Assembly: GCF_920984735.1 (NCBI RefSeq) | Contig: NZ_CAKLBU010000004.1 | Coordinates: 207,470-271,469 of the forward strand | Length of the DNA stretch: 64,000 bases | Source of the DNA: Pedobacter sp. Leaf250 | GTDB lineage: Bacteria; Bacteroidota; Bacteroidia; Sphingobacteriales; Sphingobacteriaceae | Direction of reading: 5' to 3' | Shown here: positions 8,195 through 19,852 of the stretch, one piece after another | How the letters are laid out: each line of letters starts with the position of its first letter | How positions within the stretch are numbered: position 1 is the first letter of the stretch | Program-made: the position numbers and the translations under genes | The notes under the pieces: model-generated | Seen by the model: the letters and a program-made list of their open reading frames with translations, nothing else | Databases searched by the model: none | Told to the model about the DNA's origin: nothing

Positions 8195-9472
8195 TTATTT
8201 ATCTGGGAATTTCACTCCTCTATATTTTGTAATATCAATGGTAGGAATGGTTGAACTGTACTTACTATTTATAGCATCAATAAAAACATTAGCAATTACA
8301 GCATTTCCACGTGGCGTAAGGTGAACACCATCAAGTGAAAATGCACCGCCAGTTATAAAAGCTGAATTAATATTAATACCCTGAATGGCAATACCTGCTT
8401 TAACCATATTTAAATAAGTATATGTATCGGCCACGGCCAAACCTTTACTGTTTGCCAGCGATTTGATGGAACTATTATAACTGTTCACGTAATCTTTAAC
8501 ACGAATAATCTCATCTTTGTCCAACACCCAATTATTTGCAATTGGATTTCTGGGATCTAACCCATATGGAATTGCACCTGTACCAAACAATCCTGCAGAT
8601 TGAAAAGGCAAACGAATTAAATCTTCACTTGTAGCTGCTCTTACACCAGCTCCAGTTTGAATAAATACGGCAACAGCAGCTGGGTTTATTGCTTTTGCAG
8701 CTGCTAATAATGCAGAAACTGTAACGGTGTTAAAATAAGGAACAGCCGTAACATCAGGAATGGTACCAACCACGCCTTTTTGCCCTCCGGCTGTTAGCGC
8801 ATTTATAAGGTTAGAATACAACATAGAGAAAGTTGCTTTATCTGTTAGAACATTAGTAGCATCGCTGGTTACGCCACCGTTAGTTGCCCAACCAAGCGCA
8901 TCATTATTGCCTAACCATAGAGAGAAAAAACTATGGTTTCTTCCTTGTATAAATTGAAAATAGGTTGTCGTACCAACTTGAGTATCTGTTAATAAACGTT
9001 CGAAATAAGGATTTGCAGCACTATATGGAGCAGCAAATGCTAAATCAACACGCATTCCTGGTATACCTAAATTCTGAACTTCACCAGAATATTTAGTTAA
9101 AAACACACTCGAGCCCTGGCGAAAAGCATTTCCTGCTACTGGTGTTAAGGTTGGACTTCCATTTACCAATGCTGATAAATTTAAATAACCTGATCCATTA
9201 GCCTGAGCATCAGCAAAAAACGGTGAGGTAAATGCGCCACCTCCTACTGTTGACATTTGTGCTGCCAATAAATTTGGATATGCCACTTTCTGTCCGTCGA
9301 GATAAAGTCCCCCATCGGCAAAACCAGCAGTTAATGAGTTACCAACTGCAATATATTTGCTAAAATTTGCTTGCCCTGCTGATGTACCAGCTGGCGTTTC
9401 AATCTCTGGCTTACACGATGCTGCAAACAATATGGTAGCAGCAATAAAACTATTCAATATATATTTTTTCAT
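8195..9472 (-). CDS. SGNH/GDSL hydrolase family lipoprotein
   Basis: An exported lipid-anchored hydrolase of 425 residues. The lipobox FAASC places the acylated Cys at residue 20. SGNH blocks are visible: block I is VGNSLTAG with Ser46 (GNSL instead of the usual GDSL), block III is GNND at about residues 188-191, and block V is DGVHLTPRGN near the C-terminus carrying the Asp-His pair. Esterase or lipase activity on an acylated substrate is expected. The ATG at 9472 has a good AGGAG ribosome site eight or so bases upstream and is preferred over an ATG at 9490 that would overlap the preceding FadL gene. The two genes almost certainly form an operon. Confidence 0.85.
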   Translation of the reverse strand: MKKYILNSFIAATILFAASCKPEIETPAGTSAGQANFSKYIAVGNSLTAGFADGGLYLDGQKVAYPNLLAAQMSTVGGGAFTSPFFADAQANGSGYLNLSALVNGSPTLTPVAGNAFRQGSSVFLTKYSGEVQNLGIPGMRVDLAFAAPYSAANPYFERLLTDTQVGTTTYFQFIQGRNHSFFSLWLGNNDALGWATNGGVTSDATNVLTDKATFSMLYSNLINALTAGGQKGVVGTIPDVTAVPYFNTVTVSALLAAAKAINPAAVAVFIQTGAGVRAATSEDLIRLPFQSAGLFGTGAIPYGLDPRNPIANNWVLDKDEIIRVKDYVNSYNSSIKSLANSKGLAVADTYTYLNMVKAGIAIQGININSAFITGGAFSLDGVHLTPRGNAVIANVFIDAINSKYSSTIPTIDITKYRGVKFPDK

Positions 9473-9483
9473 ATTTATTTCTC

Positions 9484-10707
9484 CTACCATTTATAAGTTA
9501 ATGAAAGACCAGGTGCATAAACCAATGTTTTAAAAGTACCATCTAAACCTGTTTCGATATTTTTCTGCTTACGCGATTGAACATCTTCAAAAAAGAACGA
9601 AGCATTAACTTCAAAACGGCTTGTAGGTGCATAACCAATACCAGCACTTAAGATATAACGATTAGCATCCGGAGCCTCTGGTGTAACATATCCATCCTGT
9701 ACAGGTGAAAATGCATAGCCAACACCAGCCCTTAACGACACTTTTTCAGATGCTTTATGATTAACTCCTAATTTAAACGAAGATCCATCACGATAATTGC
9801 GGGCAGATTTTGTATCGGCCAAAGCTGGTGTATTAACAGCATAATCAAATGCCAATTCCTTGTAAATCCTCCATTGTACCCAGCTTGCATCAAAAGCCAA
9901 AGTAGTGCTTTTTGATAAAGGGATCCCAATTCCTAAAGTTGTGGTAGAAGGCAATGGTAATTCTGCATTAAAAGTATTTCCTGCCGGGAATGATGATCTT
10001 AAAGATTCTGGAACATCAAAAGTTGCTGTACCACCTTCAAGTTTGGTTACCACTTTTGATTTATGAACAACTGCGAAAGTTACATTGCTTAATGTGTTGA
10101 TGTACAATCCGGCATTCCATCCATAACCGCTTCCTGTACCTTCTAAAGTTGCATGGCCAGAACGACCATCAGGATAGTTAACAGGTAAAGCACGCTGTAA
10201 GTTTACATCTCCATGGTTATAAACAAAACCAGCACCAATACCTATGCGGTCGGTAATTTTAACACTTAAGGTTGGTTGGAAATAGATTGCTTTTAAGTTT
10301 AATGAAGTTAACGCATATCTCCCAGACCAATCATTTCCCCAGTCTACCAATCCGCCAAAGGGTGTATAAACACCTAGTCCCAATTTCCATTTATTGGATT
10401 TTGGTCCCCAAACGGCGTAAGCTTCGAAAGGAGGCGCAATTTTATTTTTAACGTTTTCGGTAATGTTTGAGCCATTTTGCTTAAAAGCAGACTTAAAAAG
10501 TAATGGATTAACACCAGCGGAAATGGAATTTTTTTCAAGAAATGTTACCGCACCAGGGTTAAAAAATACTGATGCTTCGTCTAACGCCAATGCCGATCCG
10601 GCACCAGCCATTCCAATTTGTTTTTGTCCTTGTAAATTTACCTGGAAACCTTGTCCCAGCACCCAAAGGGGAGCAGAAAGTAATAAGCTTAATAAAAGTT
10701 TTCTCAT
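9484..10707 (-). CDS. OmpP1/FadL/TodX family outer-membrane transporter
   Basis: A 407-residue outer-membrane beta-barrel that takes up hydrophobic compounds such as long-chain fatty acids. The signal peptide ends near GQGFQ (residue 19-20). The mature N-terminus (QIGMAGAGSALALDEASVFFNPGAV, split around residue 32-57) is the FadL family signature with NPG. The C-terminus ends in an aromatic-rich strand (LSLTYKW), as expected for barrel assembly. The SGNH hydrolase starts 12 bases after its stop. The pairing suggests that acyl esters are cleaved and the hydrophobic product imported, but that link is inference. Confidence 0.9.
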   Translation of the reverse strand: MRKLLLSLLLSAPLWVLGQGFQVNLQGQKQIGMAGAGSALALDEASVFFNPGAVTFLEKNSISAGVNPLLFKSAFKQNGSNITENVKNKIAPPFEAYAVWGPKSNKWKLGLGVYTPFGGLVDWGNDWSGRYALTSLNLKAIYFQPTLSVKITDRIGIGAGFVYNHGDVNLQRALPVNYPDGRSGHATLEGTGSGYGWNAGLYINTLSNVTFAVVHKSKVVTKLEGGTATFDVPESLRSSFPAGNTFNAELPLPSTTTLGIGIPLSKSTTLAFDASWVQWRIYKELAFDYAVNTPALADTKSARNYRDGSSFKLGVNHKASEKVSLRAGVGYAFSPVQDGYVTPEAPDANRYILSAGIGYAPTSRFEVNASFFFEDVQSRKQKNIETGLDGTFKTLVYAPGLSLTYKW

Positions 10708-10798
10708 AATGATGTATATGGTTATGGCAAAAATAGCCTAAAAAGCTAACAGAATATGCTAAAATTTGTTTTTAGGGTTTATTTACTTAATTCAATGA

Positions 10799-11110
10799 TT
10801 AAGCTTGAGCTGTCGGTCCGCCAAAACCCATAGGAAAAGGTGGCTCTTCCTGGGTTTTAATCCTACCGTTTACAGCTTCAAATTTTTGAATATTATCATC
10901 CAAAGCAGTAAGCAATCTTTTAGCGTGCTCTGGAGTCAAAATGATTCTGGATTTTACTTTTGCCTTTGGAACTCCAGGCATCACACGAATAAAATCCAAT
11001 ACGAATTCGGTATTTGAATGGGTGATAATGGCAAGATTTGAAAAAATTCCTTCGGCAATTTCTTCTGATAGCTCTATATTTAATTGATTCTCGTTTTGTT
11101 GTTCTTCCAT
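10799..11110 (-). CDS. DUF3467 domain protein
   Basis: A 103-residue cytoplasmic protein matching DUF3467 over nearly its whole length: SNLAIITHSNTEFVLDFIRV near residue 25, then AKVKSRIILTPEHAKRLLTAL near residue 50. The domain has no defined biochemical function; it is widespread in Bacteroidota, often near RNA polymerase genes as here. No signal peptide or membrane segment is present. A hairpin terminator precedes it, separating it from the upstream broken gene. Confidence 0.82.
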   Translation of the reverse strand: MEEQQNENQLNIELSEEIAEGIFSNLAIITHSNTEFVLDFIRVMPGVPKAKVKSRIILTPEHAKRLLTALDDNIQKFEAVNGRIKTQEEPPFPMGFGGPTAQA

Positions 11111-11130
11111 AATGATTCAAAAATAAAAAA

Positions 11131-11151
11131 TTCCGCTGCTTAATGGCGGAA
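11131..11151 (-). terminator. Terminator upstream of the DUF3467 gene
   Basis: TTCCGC (11131-11136) pairs with GCGGAA (11146-11151); on the minus strand the stem is followed by a run of Ts (TTTTTTATTTTT). It would end transcription coming through the broken gene at 11192-11437. Confidence 0.65.
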
Positions 11152-11191
11152 TAATATTTAATATTTAATAAAAGTCAAAGTCTTTGGTTAG

Positions 11192-11437
11192 CTATTTTTT
11201 GATAAACGTTAAAATTATACCAACTGTAACTGCTATCTGACCAATCCAAAAAATAAACATCCATTTAATGATATCTGCTTTTGAATTTGCCAGATCTTCC
11301 TTGGTAGCCAAAATTTCACATTTATTATCGAATTCAGCTTTCACTTCAGTTTTTACAAAAGAAACCAACTCCTCTGCTTCTTATTCGCCAAGCTTGGCCT
11401 TTAGAATTTGAAAAAGTTGTATTTCAGTAACACTCAT
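11192..11437 (-). pseudogene. Small membrane protein gene with an in-frame stop
   Basis: From the ATG at 11437 the reading starts MSVTEIQLFQILKAKLGE, meets TAA at 11383-11381 (codon 19), then continues in the same frame for 62 codons (EAEELVSFVKTEVKAEF, later IKWMFIFWIGQIAVTVGIIL) to TAG at 11194-11192. The intact product would be about 81 residues with a C-terminal membrane helix, resembling the small coiled-coil plus membrane-anchor proteins of the DUF1640 type. A single A-to-T change in a Lys codon explains the stop. Because the rest is undamaged, it is either a recent pseudogene or a sequencing error. Confidence 0.7.
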
Positions 11438-11481
11438 GTATTTATTTTTAAATAAAACTACAAAATCTATTCCAAACAAAA

Positions 11482-11508
11482 AAGTCCCCCACTATTAGTG
11501 GAGGACTT
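11482..11508 (-). terminator. rpoC terminator
   Basis: AAGTCC...CCACTA and TAGTGG...GGACTT form a stem around a short loop just downstream of the rpoC stop; on the minus strand it is followed by TTTTTTGTTT. It ends the rplKAJL-rpoBC transcription unit. Confidence 0.8.
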
Positions 11509-11527
11509 AGTTTAAAATATTTAAATT

Positions 11528-14500
11528 TTATGCTTCTACTTCTTCTTGTTTCGAAGCTAACAATTTATCGTATTCTTCTTGAGAACCAACAATGATTCTT
11601 TCGTAACCACGTACACCAGTACCTGAAGGGATTAAGTGACCAACGATCACGTTTTCTTTCAAGCCTAACATATTATCGCGTTTACCTGCAATTGCCGCTT
11701 CATTTAATACTTTCGTAGTTTCCTGGAACGAAGCCGCAGAAATGAACGATTTAGTACCTAACGATGCTCTTGTAATACCTTGTAAGATAGAACTTGCAGT
11801 TGCTGGTCTTGCATCTCTAACCGTAATCTGTTTTAAATCTTTACGTTTCAATTGAGAATTTTCATCTCTTAACCTACGTAATGAAACAATCTGACCTGGT
11901 TTTAAATCATTAGAATCACCTGCATCTTCAACAACTTTCTTGTCGTACATTGCATCATTCTCGTCAGCAAAATCCCAACGGTCAACAGCGTTATTTTCTA
12001 AGAAAATAGTATCACCTGGATCTTCGATGTGAACTTTCTGCATCATCTGGTGAACAATTACCTCGAAGTGCTTATCATTAATTTTCACACCTTGCAAACG
12101 GTAAACCTCTTGAATACCATTTACTAAGTATTCTTGAACCGCTGCTGGTCCTTTAATTGATAAGATATCCGCAGGAGAAATTGAACCATCTGATAAAGGC
12201 ATACCTGCTTTCACAAAGTCATTATCCTGTACAAGGATGTGTTTAGACAATGGAACCAGATATTTTTTAACTTCACCATCTTTCGATTCGATTGTAATCT
12301 CACGGTTACCACGTTTAACACCACCTAAAGTTACTACACCATCAATCTCAGTTACTACAGCTGGGTTTGAAGGATTACGAGCCTCAAATAACTCCGTTAC
12401 ACGAGGCAAACCACCGGTAATATCTCGGGTTTTACCAGTTGCACGAGGAATTTTAGCGATAATCTGTCCAGTTTGAATGGCTTCGCCTTCCTCAACAGAA
12501 ACGTGAGCACCAACCGGAATGTTATAACCTTTAATGAATTCACCTTTCTTATCAACAATTTGAACAGAAGGGTTTTTAGTTTTATCACGTGTATCGATAA
12601 TTACTTTTTCACGGTGACCAGTTTGCTCATCTGATTCTTCACGGAAGGTAACACCCTCAATGATCGCATCAAACTGCGCTTTACCGGCAAATTCTGAAAG
12701 AATAACCGCGTTGTATGGATCCCATGAACAAATTTTATCACCTTTAGATAACTTATCTCCTTCTTTAACAAATAAGAAAGCACCATAAGGAATGTTATTG
12801 GTTACAATAATACGTCCAGTTCCTGGTTCTACAATTTTAAACTCTCCTGAACGACCCAATACAACTTGTACTGTTCCTTCTTCAGTTTGAGTATCAACTG
12901 TACGGATATTTTCGAATTCAATCACACCATCAAACTTAGCTACGATGTTTGATTCTGCAGCAATGTTTGATGCAGTACCACCCACGTGGAAAGTACGAAG
13001 TGTTAACTGTGTACCCGGCTCTCCGATTGATTGCGCTGCAATTACACCAACTGCCTCACCTCTTTGAACGCGTTTACCAGATGCCAGGTTACGACCATAA
13101 CATAATGCACAAACACCGCGTTTAGCTTCGCAAGTTAATACTGAACGAATTTCAATACCTTCTAAAGGCGATTCTTCGATCAACTTAGCAACTTCTTCAT
13201 TAATATCCTCGCCAGCACCTACTAACAATGTATTATCCAAAGGATTGTATACATCGTGTAATGAAGTACGACCTAAAATTCTATCAAATAATGGTTCAAC
13301 GATATCTTCCTGATCTTTCAAGGCAGTAGTATACATACCTCTTAAAGTACCACAGTCATTATCATTAACGATCATATCCTGAGCAACATCATGTAAACGA
13401 CGGGTTAAGTAACCCGCATCTGCTGTTTTTAATGCCGTATCCGCCAAACCTTTACGGGCACCGTGAGTAGAGATAAAGTACTCTAATACTGATAAACCTT
13501 CTTTAAAGTTTGATAAGATCGGGTTTTCAATGATATCACCACCTGAACCTGATTTTTGAGGTTTAGCCATCAAACCACGCATCCCGCAAAGCTGACGAAT
13601 CTGCTCTTTAGATCCACGTGCACCCGAATCAAGCATCATGTACACCGAGTTGAAACCTTGGTTATCTGAAGATAACTGGTTCATTACGAATGTAGTTAAT
13701 CTGTTATTGATACGAGTCCAGATATCGATAATCTGGTTGTAACGTTCGTTGTTCGTAATGAAACCCATGTTGTAGTTGTTTCTTACTTCTTCAACTTCGT
13801 TTGCAGCCTGCTCTAATAAAGTATGTTTTTCTACCGGAATGTTTACGTCTTGTAAATTGAATGATAAACCTCCCTGGAAAGCCATACGGAAACCTAATTC
13901 TTTGATATCATCTAAGAACTGAGATGAACGGGCCATACCAGTCATTTTAACTACCTCACCGATAATATCTCTTAACGATTTTTTAGTTAATAATTCATTG
14001 ATATAACCAACCTCATCAGGAACCATTTGGTTAAATAATACTCTCCCTACAGTGGTTTCAGTTAATTTATTAACGATAGAACCATCAGCTTGCTTCACAT
14101 TTACCCTTACTTTGATAAATGCATGTAAATCTAATTCCTTTTCGTTATAGGCGATAATAACTTCTTCCGGAGAATAGAAATTAGAATCTTGACCCTTTAC
14201 AACTCTGCTATCATCAGTTCTACGGCCTTTAGTAATGTAATAAAGACCCAAAACCATATCCTGAGAAGGTACTGTAATTGGTGTACCGTTTGCAGGGTTT
14301 AAGATATTGTGCGCTGCCAACATTAATACTTGGGCTTCCAAAATTGCTGCGTTACCTAACGGTAAGTGGACAGCCATCTGGTCACCATCAAAATCGGCGT
14401 TGAATGCAGTACACACTAATGGGTGTAATTGGATTGCTTTTCCTTCAATTAATTTTGGCTGGAAAGCCTGAATACCTAGTCTGTGTAAGGTAGGTGCACG

Positions 14501-15814
14501 GTTTAATAATACCGGGTGACCTTTCAATACATTTTCTAAGATATCCCAAACTAATGGATCTTTTCTATCAACGATTTTCTTAGCAGATTTAACTGTTTTT
14601 ACCACACCACGCTCAATCATCTTACGAATAATGAACGGTTTGTAAAGCTCAGCAGCCATATCTTTAGGAATACCACACTCGTGTAATTTAAGGCTAGGCC
14701 CTACAACAATTACCGAACGAGCTGAATAATCCACACGTTTACCTAATAAATTCTGACGGAAACGACCTTGTTTACCTTTCAAAATATCTGAAAGTGATTT
14801 CAAGGCACGGTTACCTTCAGTTTTAACCGCATTAACTTTACGTGAGTTATCGAATAACGAATCTACAGCTTCCTGCAACATACGTTTCTCGTTACGTAAA
14901 ATTACCTCTGGTGCTTTAATCTCGATCAAACGTTTTAAACGGTTGTTACGGATAATTACACGACGGTATAAATCATTTAAATCTGAAGTAGCGAAACGAC
15001 CACCTTCTAATGGAACTAAAGGACGTAATTCTGGTGGAATAACCGGAACGATTTTAACAATCATCCACTCCGGGCGATTCTCAATACGTGTATTAGCACC
15101 ACGGAAAGCTTCAACAACCTGAAGACGTTTTAAGGCCTCATTTTTACGTTGCTGAGAAGTTTCGTTAGCAGCCTGGTGACGTAAATCATAAGATAAAGTA
15201 TCTAAATCAATACGTTTTAATAAATCTTCTAATGCTTCAGCACCCATTTTGGCGATGAATTTATTAGGATCTTTATCATCTAAGTATTGGTTTTCTTTAG
15301 GTAATTTATCTAAGATATCTAAATATTCTTCTTCAGTTAAGAAGTCCATATAATTGATACCTTCTTCAGCCATTAAGCCTGATTGAATAACTACGTAACG
15401 CTCGTAATAGATAATTAAATCTAATTTTTTAGTAGGCAAACCTAATAAATAACCGATTTTGTTTGGCAATGAACGGAAATACCAGATGTGTGCAACAGGA
15501 ACCACCAAAGCGATGTGTCCCATACGCTCACGACGTACTTTCTTTTCAGTTACCTCAACACCACAACGATCACAAACAATACCTTTATAACGGATACGTT
15601 TGTATTTACCGCAATGACATTCGTAATCTTTTACCGGACCAAAAATACGCTCGCAAAACAAACCATCACGTTCAGGTTTGTAAGTACGGTAGTTAATGGT
15701 TTCCGGTTTCAACACCTCACCGCTCGAACGTTCCAAAATAATTTCCGGAGACGATAAGCTAATCGTGATTGATGTGAAATTGCTTTTTAATTTATTATCC
15801 TTTTTGTAAGACAT
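11528..15814 (-). CDS. rpoC: DNA-directed RNA polymerase subunit beta'
   Basis: The 1428-residue beta' subunit carries the catalytic magnesium site and most of the DNA channel. The N-terminal zinc site is [20 protein letters not shown] near residue 66; the catalytic loop [12 protein letters not shown] is near residue 470; the second zinc cluster ([15 protein letters not shown]) is near residue 890; and the C-terminal part contains [18 protein letters not shown]. It follows rpoB with 77 bases between them, and that gap holds an imperfect palindrome. Length and domains are typical for Bacteroidota. Confidence 0.98.
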   Translation of the reverse strand: MSYKKDNKLKSNFTSITISLSSPEIILERSSGEVLKPETINYRTYKPERDGLFCERIFGPVKDYECHCGKYKRIRYKGIVCDRCGVEVTEKKVRRERMGHIALVVPVAHIWYFRSLPNKIGYLLGLPTKKLDLIIYYERYVVIQSGLMAEEGINYMDFLTEEEYLDILDKLPKENQYLDDKDPNKFIAKMGAEALEDLLKRIDLDTLSYDLRHQAANETSQQRKNEALKRLQVVEAFRGANTRIENRPEWMIVKIVPVIPPELRPLVPLEGGRFATSDLNDLYRRVIIRNNRLKRLIEIKAPEVILRNEKRMLQEAVDSLFDNSRKVNAVKTEGNRALKSLSDILKGKQGRFRQNLLGKRVDYSARSVIVVGPSLKLHECGIPKDMAAELYKPFIIRKMIERGVVKTVKSAKKIVDRKDPLVWDILENVLKGHPVLLNRAPTLHRLGIQAFQPKLIEGKAIQLHPLVCTAFNADFDGDQMAVHLPLGNAAILEAQVLMLAAHNILNPANGTPITVPSQDMVLGLYYITKGRRTDDSRVVKGQDSNFYSPEEVIIAYNEKELDLHAFIKVRVNVKQADGSIVNKLTETTVGRVLFNQMVPDEVGYINELLTKKSLRDIIGEVVKMTGMARSSQFLDDIKELGFRMAFQGGLSFNLQDVNIPVEKHTLLEQAANEVEEVRNNYNMGFITNNERYNQIIDIWTRINNRLTTFVMNQLSSDNQGFNSVYMMLDSGARGSKEQIRQLCGMRGLMAKPQKSGSGGDIIENPILSNFKEGLSVLEYFISTHGARKGLADTALKTADAGYLTRRLHDVAQDMIVNDNDCGTLRGMYTTALKDQEDIVEPLFDRILGRTSLHDVYNPLDNTLLVGAGEDINEEVAKLIEESPLEGIEIRSVLTCEAKRGVCALCYGRNLASGKRVQRGEAVGVIAAQSIGEPGTQLTLRTFHVGGTASNIAAESNIVAKFDGVIEFENIRTVDTQTEEGTVQVVLGRSGEFKIVEPGTGRIIVTNNIPYGAFLFVKEGDKLSKGDKICSWDPYNAVILSEFAGKAQFDAIIEGVTFREESDEQTGHREKVIIDTRDKTKNPSVQIVDKKGEFIKGYNIPVGAHVSVEEGEAIQTGQIIAKIPRATGKTRDITGGLPRVTELFEARNPSNPAVVTEIDGVVTLGGVKRGNREITIESKDGEVKKYLVPLSKHILVQDNDFVKAGMPLSDGSISPADILSIKGPAAVQEYLVNGIQEVYRLQGVKINDKHFEVIVHQMMQKVHIEDPGDTIFLENNAVDRWDFADENDAMYDKKVVEDAGDSNDLKPGQIVSLRRLRDENSQLKRKDLKQITVRDARPATASSILQGITRASLGTKSFISAASFQETTKVLNEAAIAGKRDNMLGLKENVIVGHLIPSGTGVRGYERIIVGSQEEYDKLLASKQEEVEA

Positions 15815-15825
15815 ATCTCTTTCTT

Positions 15826-15891
15826 AAGTTTTAAGTTTTAAGTTTTACGTGATAAGTTAACTTATAACTTACCACGTATCACCTATAACTT
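15826..15891. repeat. Imperfect palindrome between rpoB and rpoC
   Basis: Left arm words AAGTTTTAAGTTTTACGTG then ATAAGTT are mirrored by AACTTACCACGTATCACC then TATAACTT; the 26-base arms agree at about 20 positions. The same words recur between mreB and mreC (59011-59072). It fills nearly the whole intercistronic gap of a conserved operon and does not look like a terminator because no poly-T follows. Confidence 0.65.
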
Positions 15892-18800
15892 TTAGTCTAA
15901 CGTAATATCTAAACCTAAACCACGTAACTCATGTACCAATACGTTAAACGATTCTGGTACACCTGGAGTTGGTAGGTTTTCACCTTTAACAATGGCTTCG
16001 TAAGTTTTGGCTCTTCCGATAACATCATCCGATTTAACGGTTAAAATTTCCTGAAGAATATTAGCAGCACCGAATGCCTCTAATGCCCAAACCTCCATCT
16101 CACCAAAACGCTGACCACCAAATTGAGCTTTACCGCCCAATGGCTGTTGTGTAATTAATGAGTATGGTCCGATTGAACGGGCGTGCATCTTATCATCAAC
16201 CATGTGACCTAGTTTCAGCATGTACATAATACCCACTGTTGTAGTCTGATCGAAACGCTCACCTGTTAAACCATTATATAAGTAGGTTTTTCCTGAAGCA
16301 GGAACACCCGCTTTAGCAATCCACTCTTCTACCTCATCATGAGTAGCACCATCGAAAATAGGAGTTGCAAATTTAACGCCTAATTCCTGACCAGCCCATG
16401 CCAAAATAGTTTCGTAGATCTGACCAAGGTTCATACGTGAAGGTACACCCAGTGGGTTCAACACGATATCAACCGGAGTACCATCAGCTAAGAAAGGCAT
16501 ATCTTCATCACGTACAATACGTGCAACAATACCTTTGTTACCGTGGCGACCCGCCATTTTATCACCTACTTTTAATTTACGTTTTTTAGCAACATAAACT
16601 TTTGCCATCTGCACAATTCCCGATGGAAGCTCATCACCTACACTAATCGCGAATTTATCGCGTTTGTAGGCACCAAGTTCTTCGTTAACACGGATACCGT
16701 AGTTGTGAAGCAATAATTTAATCATCTCATTTTTGTCATCATCAGTAGTCCATTTGTTAGGGCTGATGTGAGCAAATTCAAGATCTGCTAAAATTTTCTG
16801 AGTGAATTTAGCACCTTTAGCAACCAATAATTCTTTGTAAATATTGAATACACCTTGTGATGTTTTTCCGTTTACAATGGTGAATAATTTGTCTACTAAT
16901 TCTGCTTTTAATTTCTCAGTGATATTGTTATATCCTTTGTCTAATTTCTCAATTGCCGATTTTTCTTCAGCTTTTGTAGTTTTCTTAGCACGGCTGAATA
17001 ACTTAGTATCAATTACTACACCTTGAATAGAAGGAGGAGTTTTTAAAGACGCATCTTTAACATCACCTGCTTTATCACCAAAAATTGCACGTAGTAATTT
17101 CTCTTCTGGTGATGGATCAGATTCTCCTTTTGGAGTAATCTTACCAATTAAAATATCACCTTCTTTTACATCAGCACCAACACGGATAATACCGTTTTCA
17201 TCAAGGTCTTTTGTAGCCTCTTCAGAAACGTTCGGGATATCTGGTGTTAATTCCTCTTCTCCACGTTTAGTATCACGCACTTCTAATTCAAACTCTTCAA
17301 TATGCAATGAAGTGAAAACGTCATCACGAACAATACGCTCGTTGATTACAATCGCATCCTCAAAGTTGAAACCTTGCCAAGGCATGAATGCCACTTTCAG
17401 GTTTCTACCCAATGCCAACTCGCCATTTTCAGTTGCATAACCTTCACAAAGTACTTGTCCTTTAGTAACTTTCTGACCTTTCTTAACGATTGGTTTCAAG
17501 TTAATACAAGTATTCTGATTGGTTTTTTTGAACTTAATTAAACGGTAAGTTTTGCTATCACCTTCAAATGACACTAAACGATCATCTTCGTTACGCTCAT
17601 ATTTAATAGTGATTTCGTTAGCATCTACATATTCTACAACACCGTTACCTTCAGCATTGATCAAAGTTCTTGAGTCACGGGCAACGCGACCTTCCAAACC
17701 TGTACCAACGATTGGCGCTTCAGGACGTAACAATGGTACGGCCTGACGTTGCATGTTCGATCCCATCAAAGCCCTGTTCGCATCATCATGTTCCAAGAAT
17801 GGAATTAACGAAGCAGCAATTGAAGTAATCTGGTTAGGTGCAACATCCATTAAGTCTAATTTCTCAGGCTCAATAATAGGGAAGTCACCCTCATAACGTG
17901 CTTTTACGCGTGGTGTAATAAAGTTACCTTTATCATCATATTCTGCATTGGCCTGAGCAATGGTTTTACCATCTTCATCTTCTGCAGATAAATAAATAAC
18001 GTCTGAATCAACCACTACCTTACCATCTTCAACACGTTTGTATGGTGTTTCAATGAAACCTAAATTATTGATTTTTGCATGCACACAAAGTGATGAAATC
18101 AAACCAATGTTTGGTCCCTCAGGTGTTTCAATAGTACATAAACGACCGTAGTGCGTGTAGTGAACGTCACGTACCTCGAAACCAGCTCTTTCACGTGATA
18201 AACCACCTGGGCCTAAAGCTGATAAACGGCGTTTGTGCGTAATCTCTGCCAATGGATTCGTTTGATCCATGAACTGAGACAACTGATTTGTACCAAAGAA
18301 AGAGTTGATCACTGATGATAACGTACGGGCGTTAATCAAATCAGTTGGTGTAAACACCTCATTATCGCGAATGTTCATACGCTCACGGATGGTTCTGGCC
18401 ATACGGGCTAAACCAACACCGAACTGTGCGTACAATTGCTCACCTACAGTACGTACACGACGGTTTGATAAGTGATCAATATCATCCACTTCTTCTTTTG
18501 AGTTGATCAATTTGATCAAATATTTAACAATCGCAATAATATCTGCTTTTGTTAAAACTTTAACCTCATCAGGGGTATTCATTTTTAACTTACGGTTGAT
18601 GCGGTAACGACCAACATCTCCTAAATCGTAACGTTTATCTGAGAAGAATAAACGATCAATGATACCACGAGCAGTTTCCTCATCAGGTGGTTCTGCGTTA
18701 CGCAAAGCCCTATAGATGTTTTCAACAGCTTCTTTCTCTGAGTTAGAGGTATCTTTTTGTAATGTATTATAAATAATGGTATAATCAGCCTGACTAGCGC

Positions 18801-19695
18801 CATCTTCTTTAGATAAGATAATGCTTTTTACGCCCGCTTCGATAACCATATCAATGTGTTCGTCTTCTAAAACGGTTTCTCTTTCAAGAATCACTTCATT
18901 ACGGTCGATAGAAACTACCTCACCTGTATCTTCATCTACAAAATCTTCAACCCATTTCTTTAAAACTCTTGCAGCCAGTTTACGACCGATATATTTCTTT
19001 AAACCTGATTTACTAACTTTTACTTCGTCAGCAAGATCAAAAAGTTCTAAGATGTCTTTATCAGAATCGTAACCGATAGCACGTAATAAAGTGGTAACCG
19101 GGAATTTTTTCTTACGATCGATGTAAGCATACATCACGTTATTCACGTCAGTAGCAAACTCGATCCATGAACCTTTGAAAGGAATAACACGGGCAGAATA
19201 CAATTTGGTTCCGTTAGTGTGACGGCTTTGGCCGAAGAACACGCCTGGAGAACGGTGTAATTGCGAAACGATAACACGTTCTGCACCGTTGATAACAAAT
19301 GTACCTTTTGGTGTCATATACGGGATAGTACCTAAATACACATCCTGAATAATGGTTTCAAAATCTTCATGTTCAACATCGTTACAAGAAAGCTTAAGCT
19401 TTGCTTTTAATGGAACATTGTAGGTTAATCCACGCTCAATACACTCGTGTATATCGTAACGTGGCGGATCAACAAAATAATCAAGAAACTCCAATACGAA
19501 GATATTTCTTGAATCTGTTATTGGAAAGTTTTCAGCAAACACTTTAAACAAACCCTCGCTAGAGCGATCGTCTGATGTGGTATCTATCTGGAAAAATTCT
19601 CTGAATGATTGCAATTGCACATCCAGAAAATCCGGATAGTCTATAATGTGCTTACTAGTTGCAAAATTTACTCTTTGTTCGACTGTCTTTGCCAA
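15892..19695 (-). CDS. rpoB: DNA-directed RNA polymerase subunit beta
   Basis: The 1267-residue beta subunit. Rifampicin cluster I ([18 protein letters not shown], then LSALGPGG) lies near residues 466-500, with the sensitive-type Asp, His and Ser residues all present, so nothing suggests target-based rifampicin resistance. Near the C-terminus, [21 protein letters not shown] is the beta signature that contacts beta'. It is part of the rplKAJL-rpoBC unit and follows rplL after a 157-base gap with a hairpin. Confidence 0.98.
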   Translation of the reverse strand: MAKTVEQRVNFATSKHIIDYPDFLDVQLQSFREFFQIDTTSDDRSSEGLFKVFAENFPITDSRNIFVLEFLDYFVDPPRYDIHECIERGLTYNVPLKAKLKLSCNDVEHEDFETIIQDVYLGTIPYMTPKGTFVINGAERVIVSQLHRSPGVFFGQSRHTNGTKLYSARVIPFKGSWIEFATDVNNVMYAYIDRKKKFPVTTLLRAIGYDSDKDILELFDLADEVKVSKSGLKKYIGRKLAARVLKKWVEDFVDEDTGEVVSIDRNEVILERETVLEDEHIDMVIEAGVKSIILSKEDGASQADYTIIYNTLQKDTSNSEKEAVENIYRALRNAEPPDEETARGIIDRLFFSDKRYDLGDVGRYRINRKLKMNTPDEVKVLTKADIIAIVKYLIKLINSKEEVDDIDHLSNRRVRTVGEQLYAQFGVGLARMARTIRERMNIRDNEVFTPTDLINARTLSSVINSFFGTNQLSQFMDQTNPLAEITHKRRLSALGPGGLSRERAGFEVRDVHYTHYGRLCTIETPEGPNIGLISSLCVHAKINNLGFIETPYKRVEDGKVVVDSDVIYLSAEDEDGKTIAQANAEYDDKGNFITPRVKARYEGDFPIIEPEKLDLMDVAPNQITSIAASLIPFLEHDDANRALMGSNMQRQAVPLLRPEAPIVGTGLEGRVARDSRTLINAEGNGVVEYVDANEITIKYERNEDDRLVSFEGDSKTYRLIKFKKTNQNTCINLKPIVKKGQKVTKGQVLCEGYATENGELALGRNLKVAFMPWQGFNFEDAIVINERIVRDDVFTSLHIEEFELEVRDTKRGEEELTPDIPNVSEEATKDLDENGIIRVGADVKEGDILIGKITPKGESDPSPEEKLLRAIFGDKAGDVKDASLKTPPSIQGVVIDTKLFSRAKKTTKAEEKSAIEKLDKGYNNITEKLKAELVDKLFTIVNGKTSQGVFNIYKELLVAKGAKFTQKILADLEFAHISPNKWTTDDDKNEMIKLLLHNYGIRVNEELGAYKRDKFAISVGDELPSGIVQMAKVYVAKKRKLKVGDKMAGRHGNKGIVARIVRDEDMPFLADGTPVDIVLNPLGVPSRMNLGQIYETILAWAGQELGVKFATPIFDGATHDEVEEWIAKAGVPASGKTYLYNGLTGERFDQTTTVGIMYMLKLGHMVDDKMHARSIGPYSLITQQPLGGKAQFGGQRFGEMEVWALEAFGAANILQEILTVKSDDVIGRAKTYEAIVKGENLPTPGVPESFNVLVHELRGLGLDITLD

Positions 19696-19794
19696 TGGAC
19701 TAAAAGATTTTAGTTTAAGAATAAACTATTTGTTTGGTTCGGGTTTCAAACATGCTCATTAACCAAACAAAATGAGATGTTTATAAACAGGTAA

Positions 19795-19821
19795 AGACAC
19801 CAACATTTTCAGTCGGTGTCT
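19795..19821 (-). promoter_or_regulatory. Hairpin in the rplL-rpoB gap (possible attenuator)
   Basis: AGACACC (19795-19801) pairs with GGTGTCT (19815-19821), only 30 bases downstream of the rplL stop. On the minus strand the stem is followed by TTACC rather than a T run, so it is not a strong terminator. In other bacteria an attenuator or processing hairpin here makes ribosomal proteins exceed RNA polymerase; this is a candidate equivalent. Confidence 0.5.
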
Positions 19822-19852
19822 AATACATTTTTAGCTTAGCTAAATTAAGTGA

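Noticed and set aside
15463..15757. Plus-strand frames overlapping rpoC, rpoB and pheT
   Set aside because: They are antisense to highly conserved genes, have no promoters or family features and follow from codon bias.
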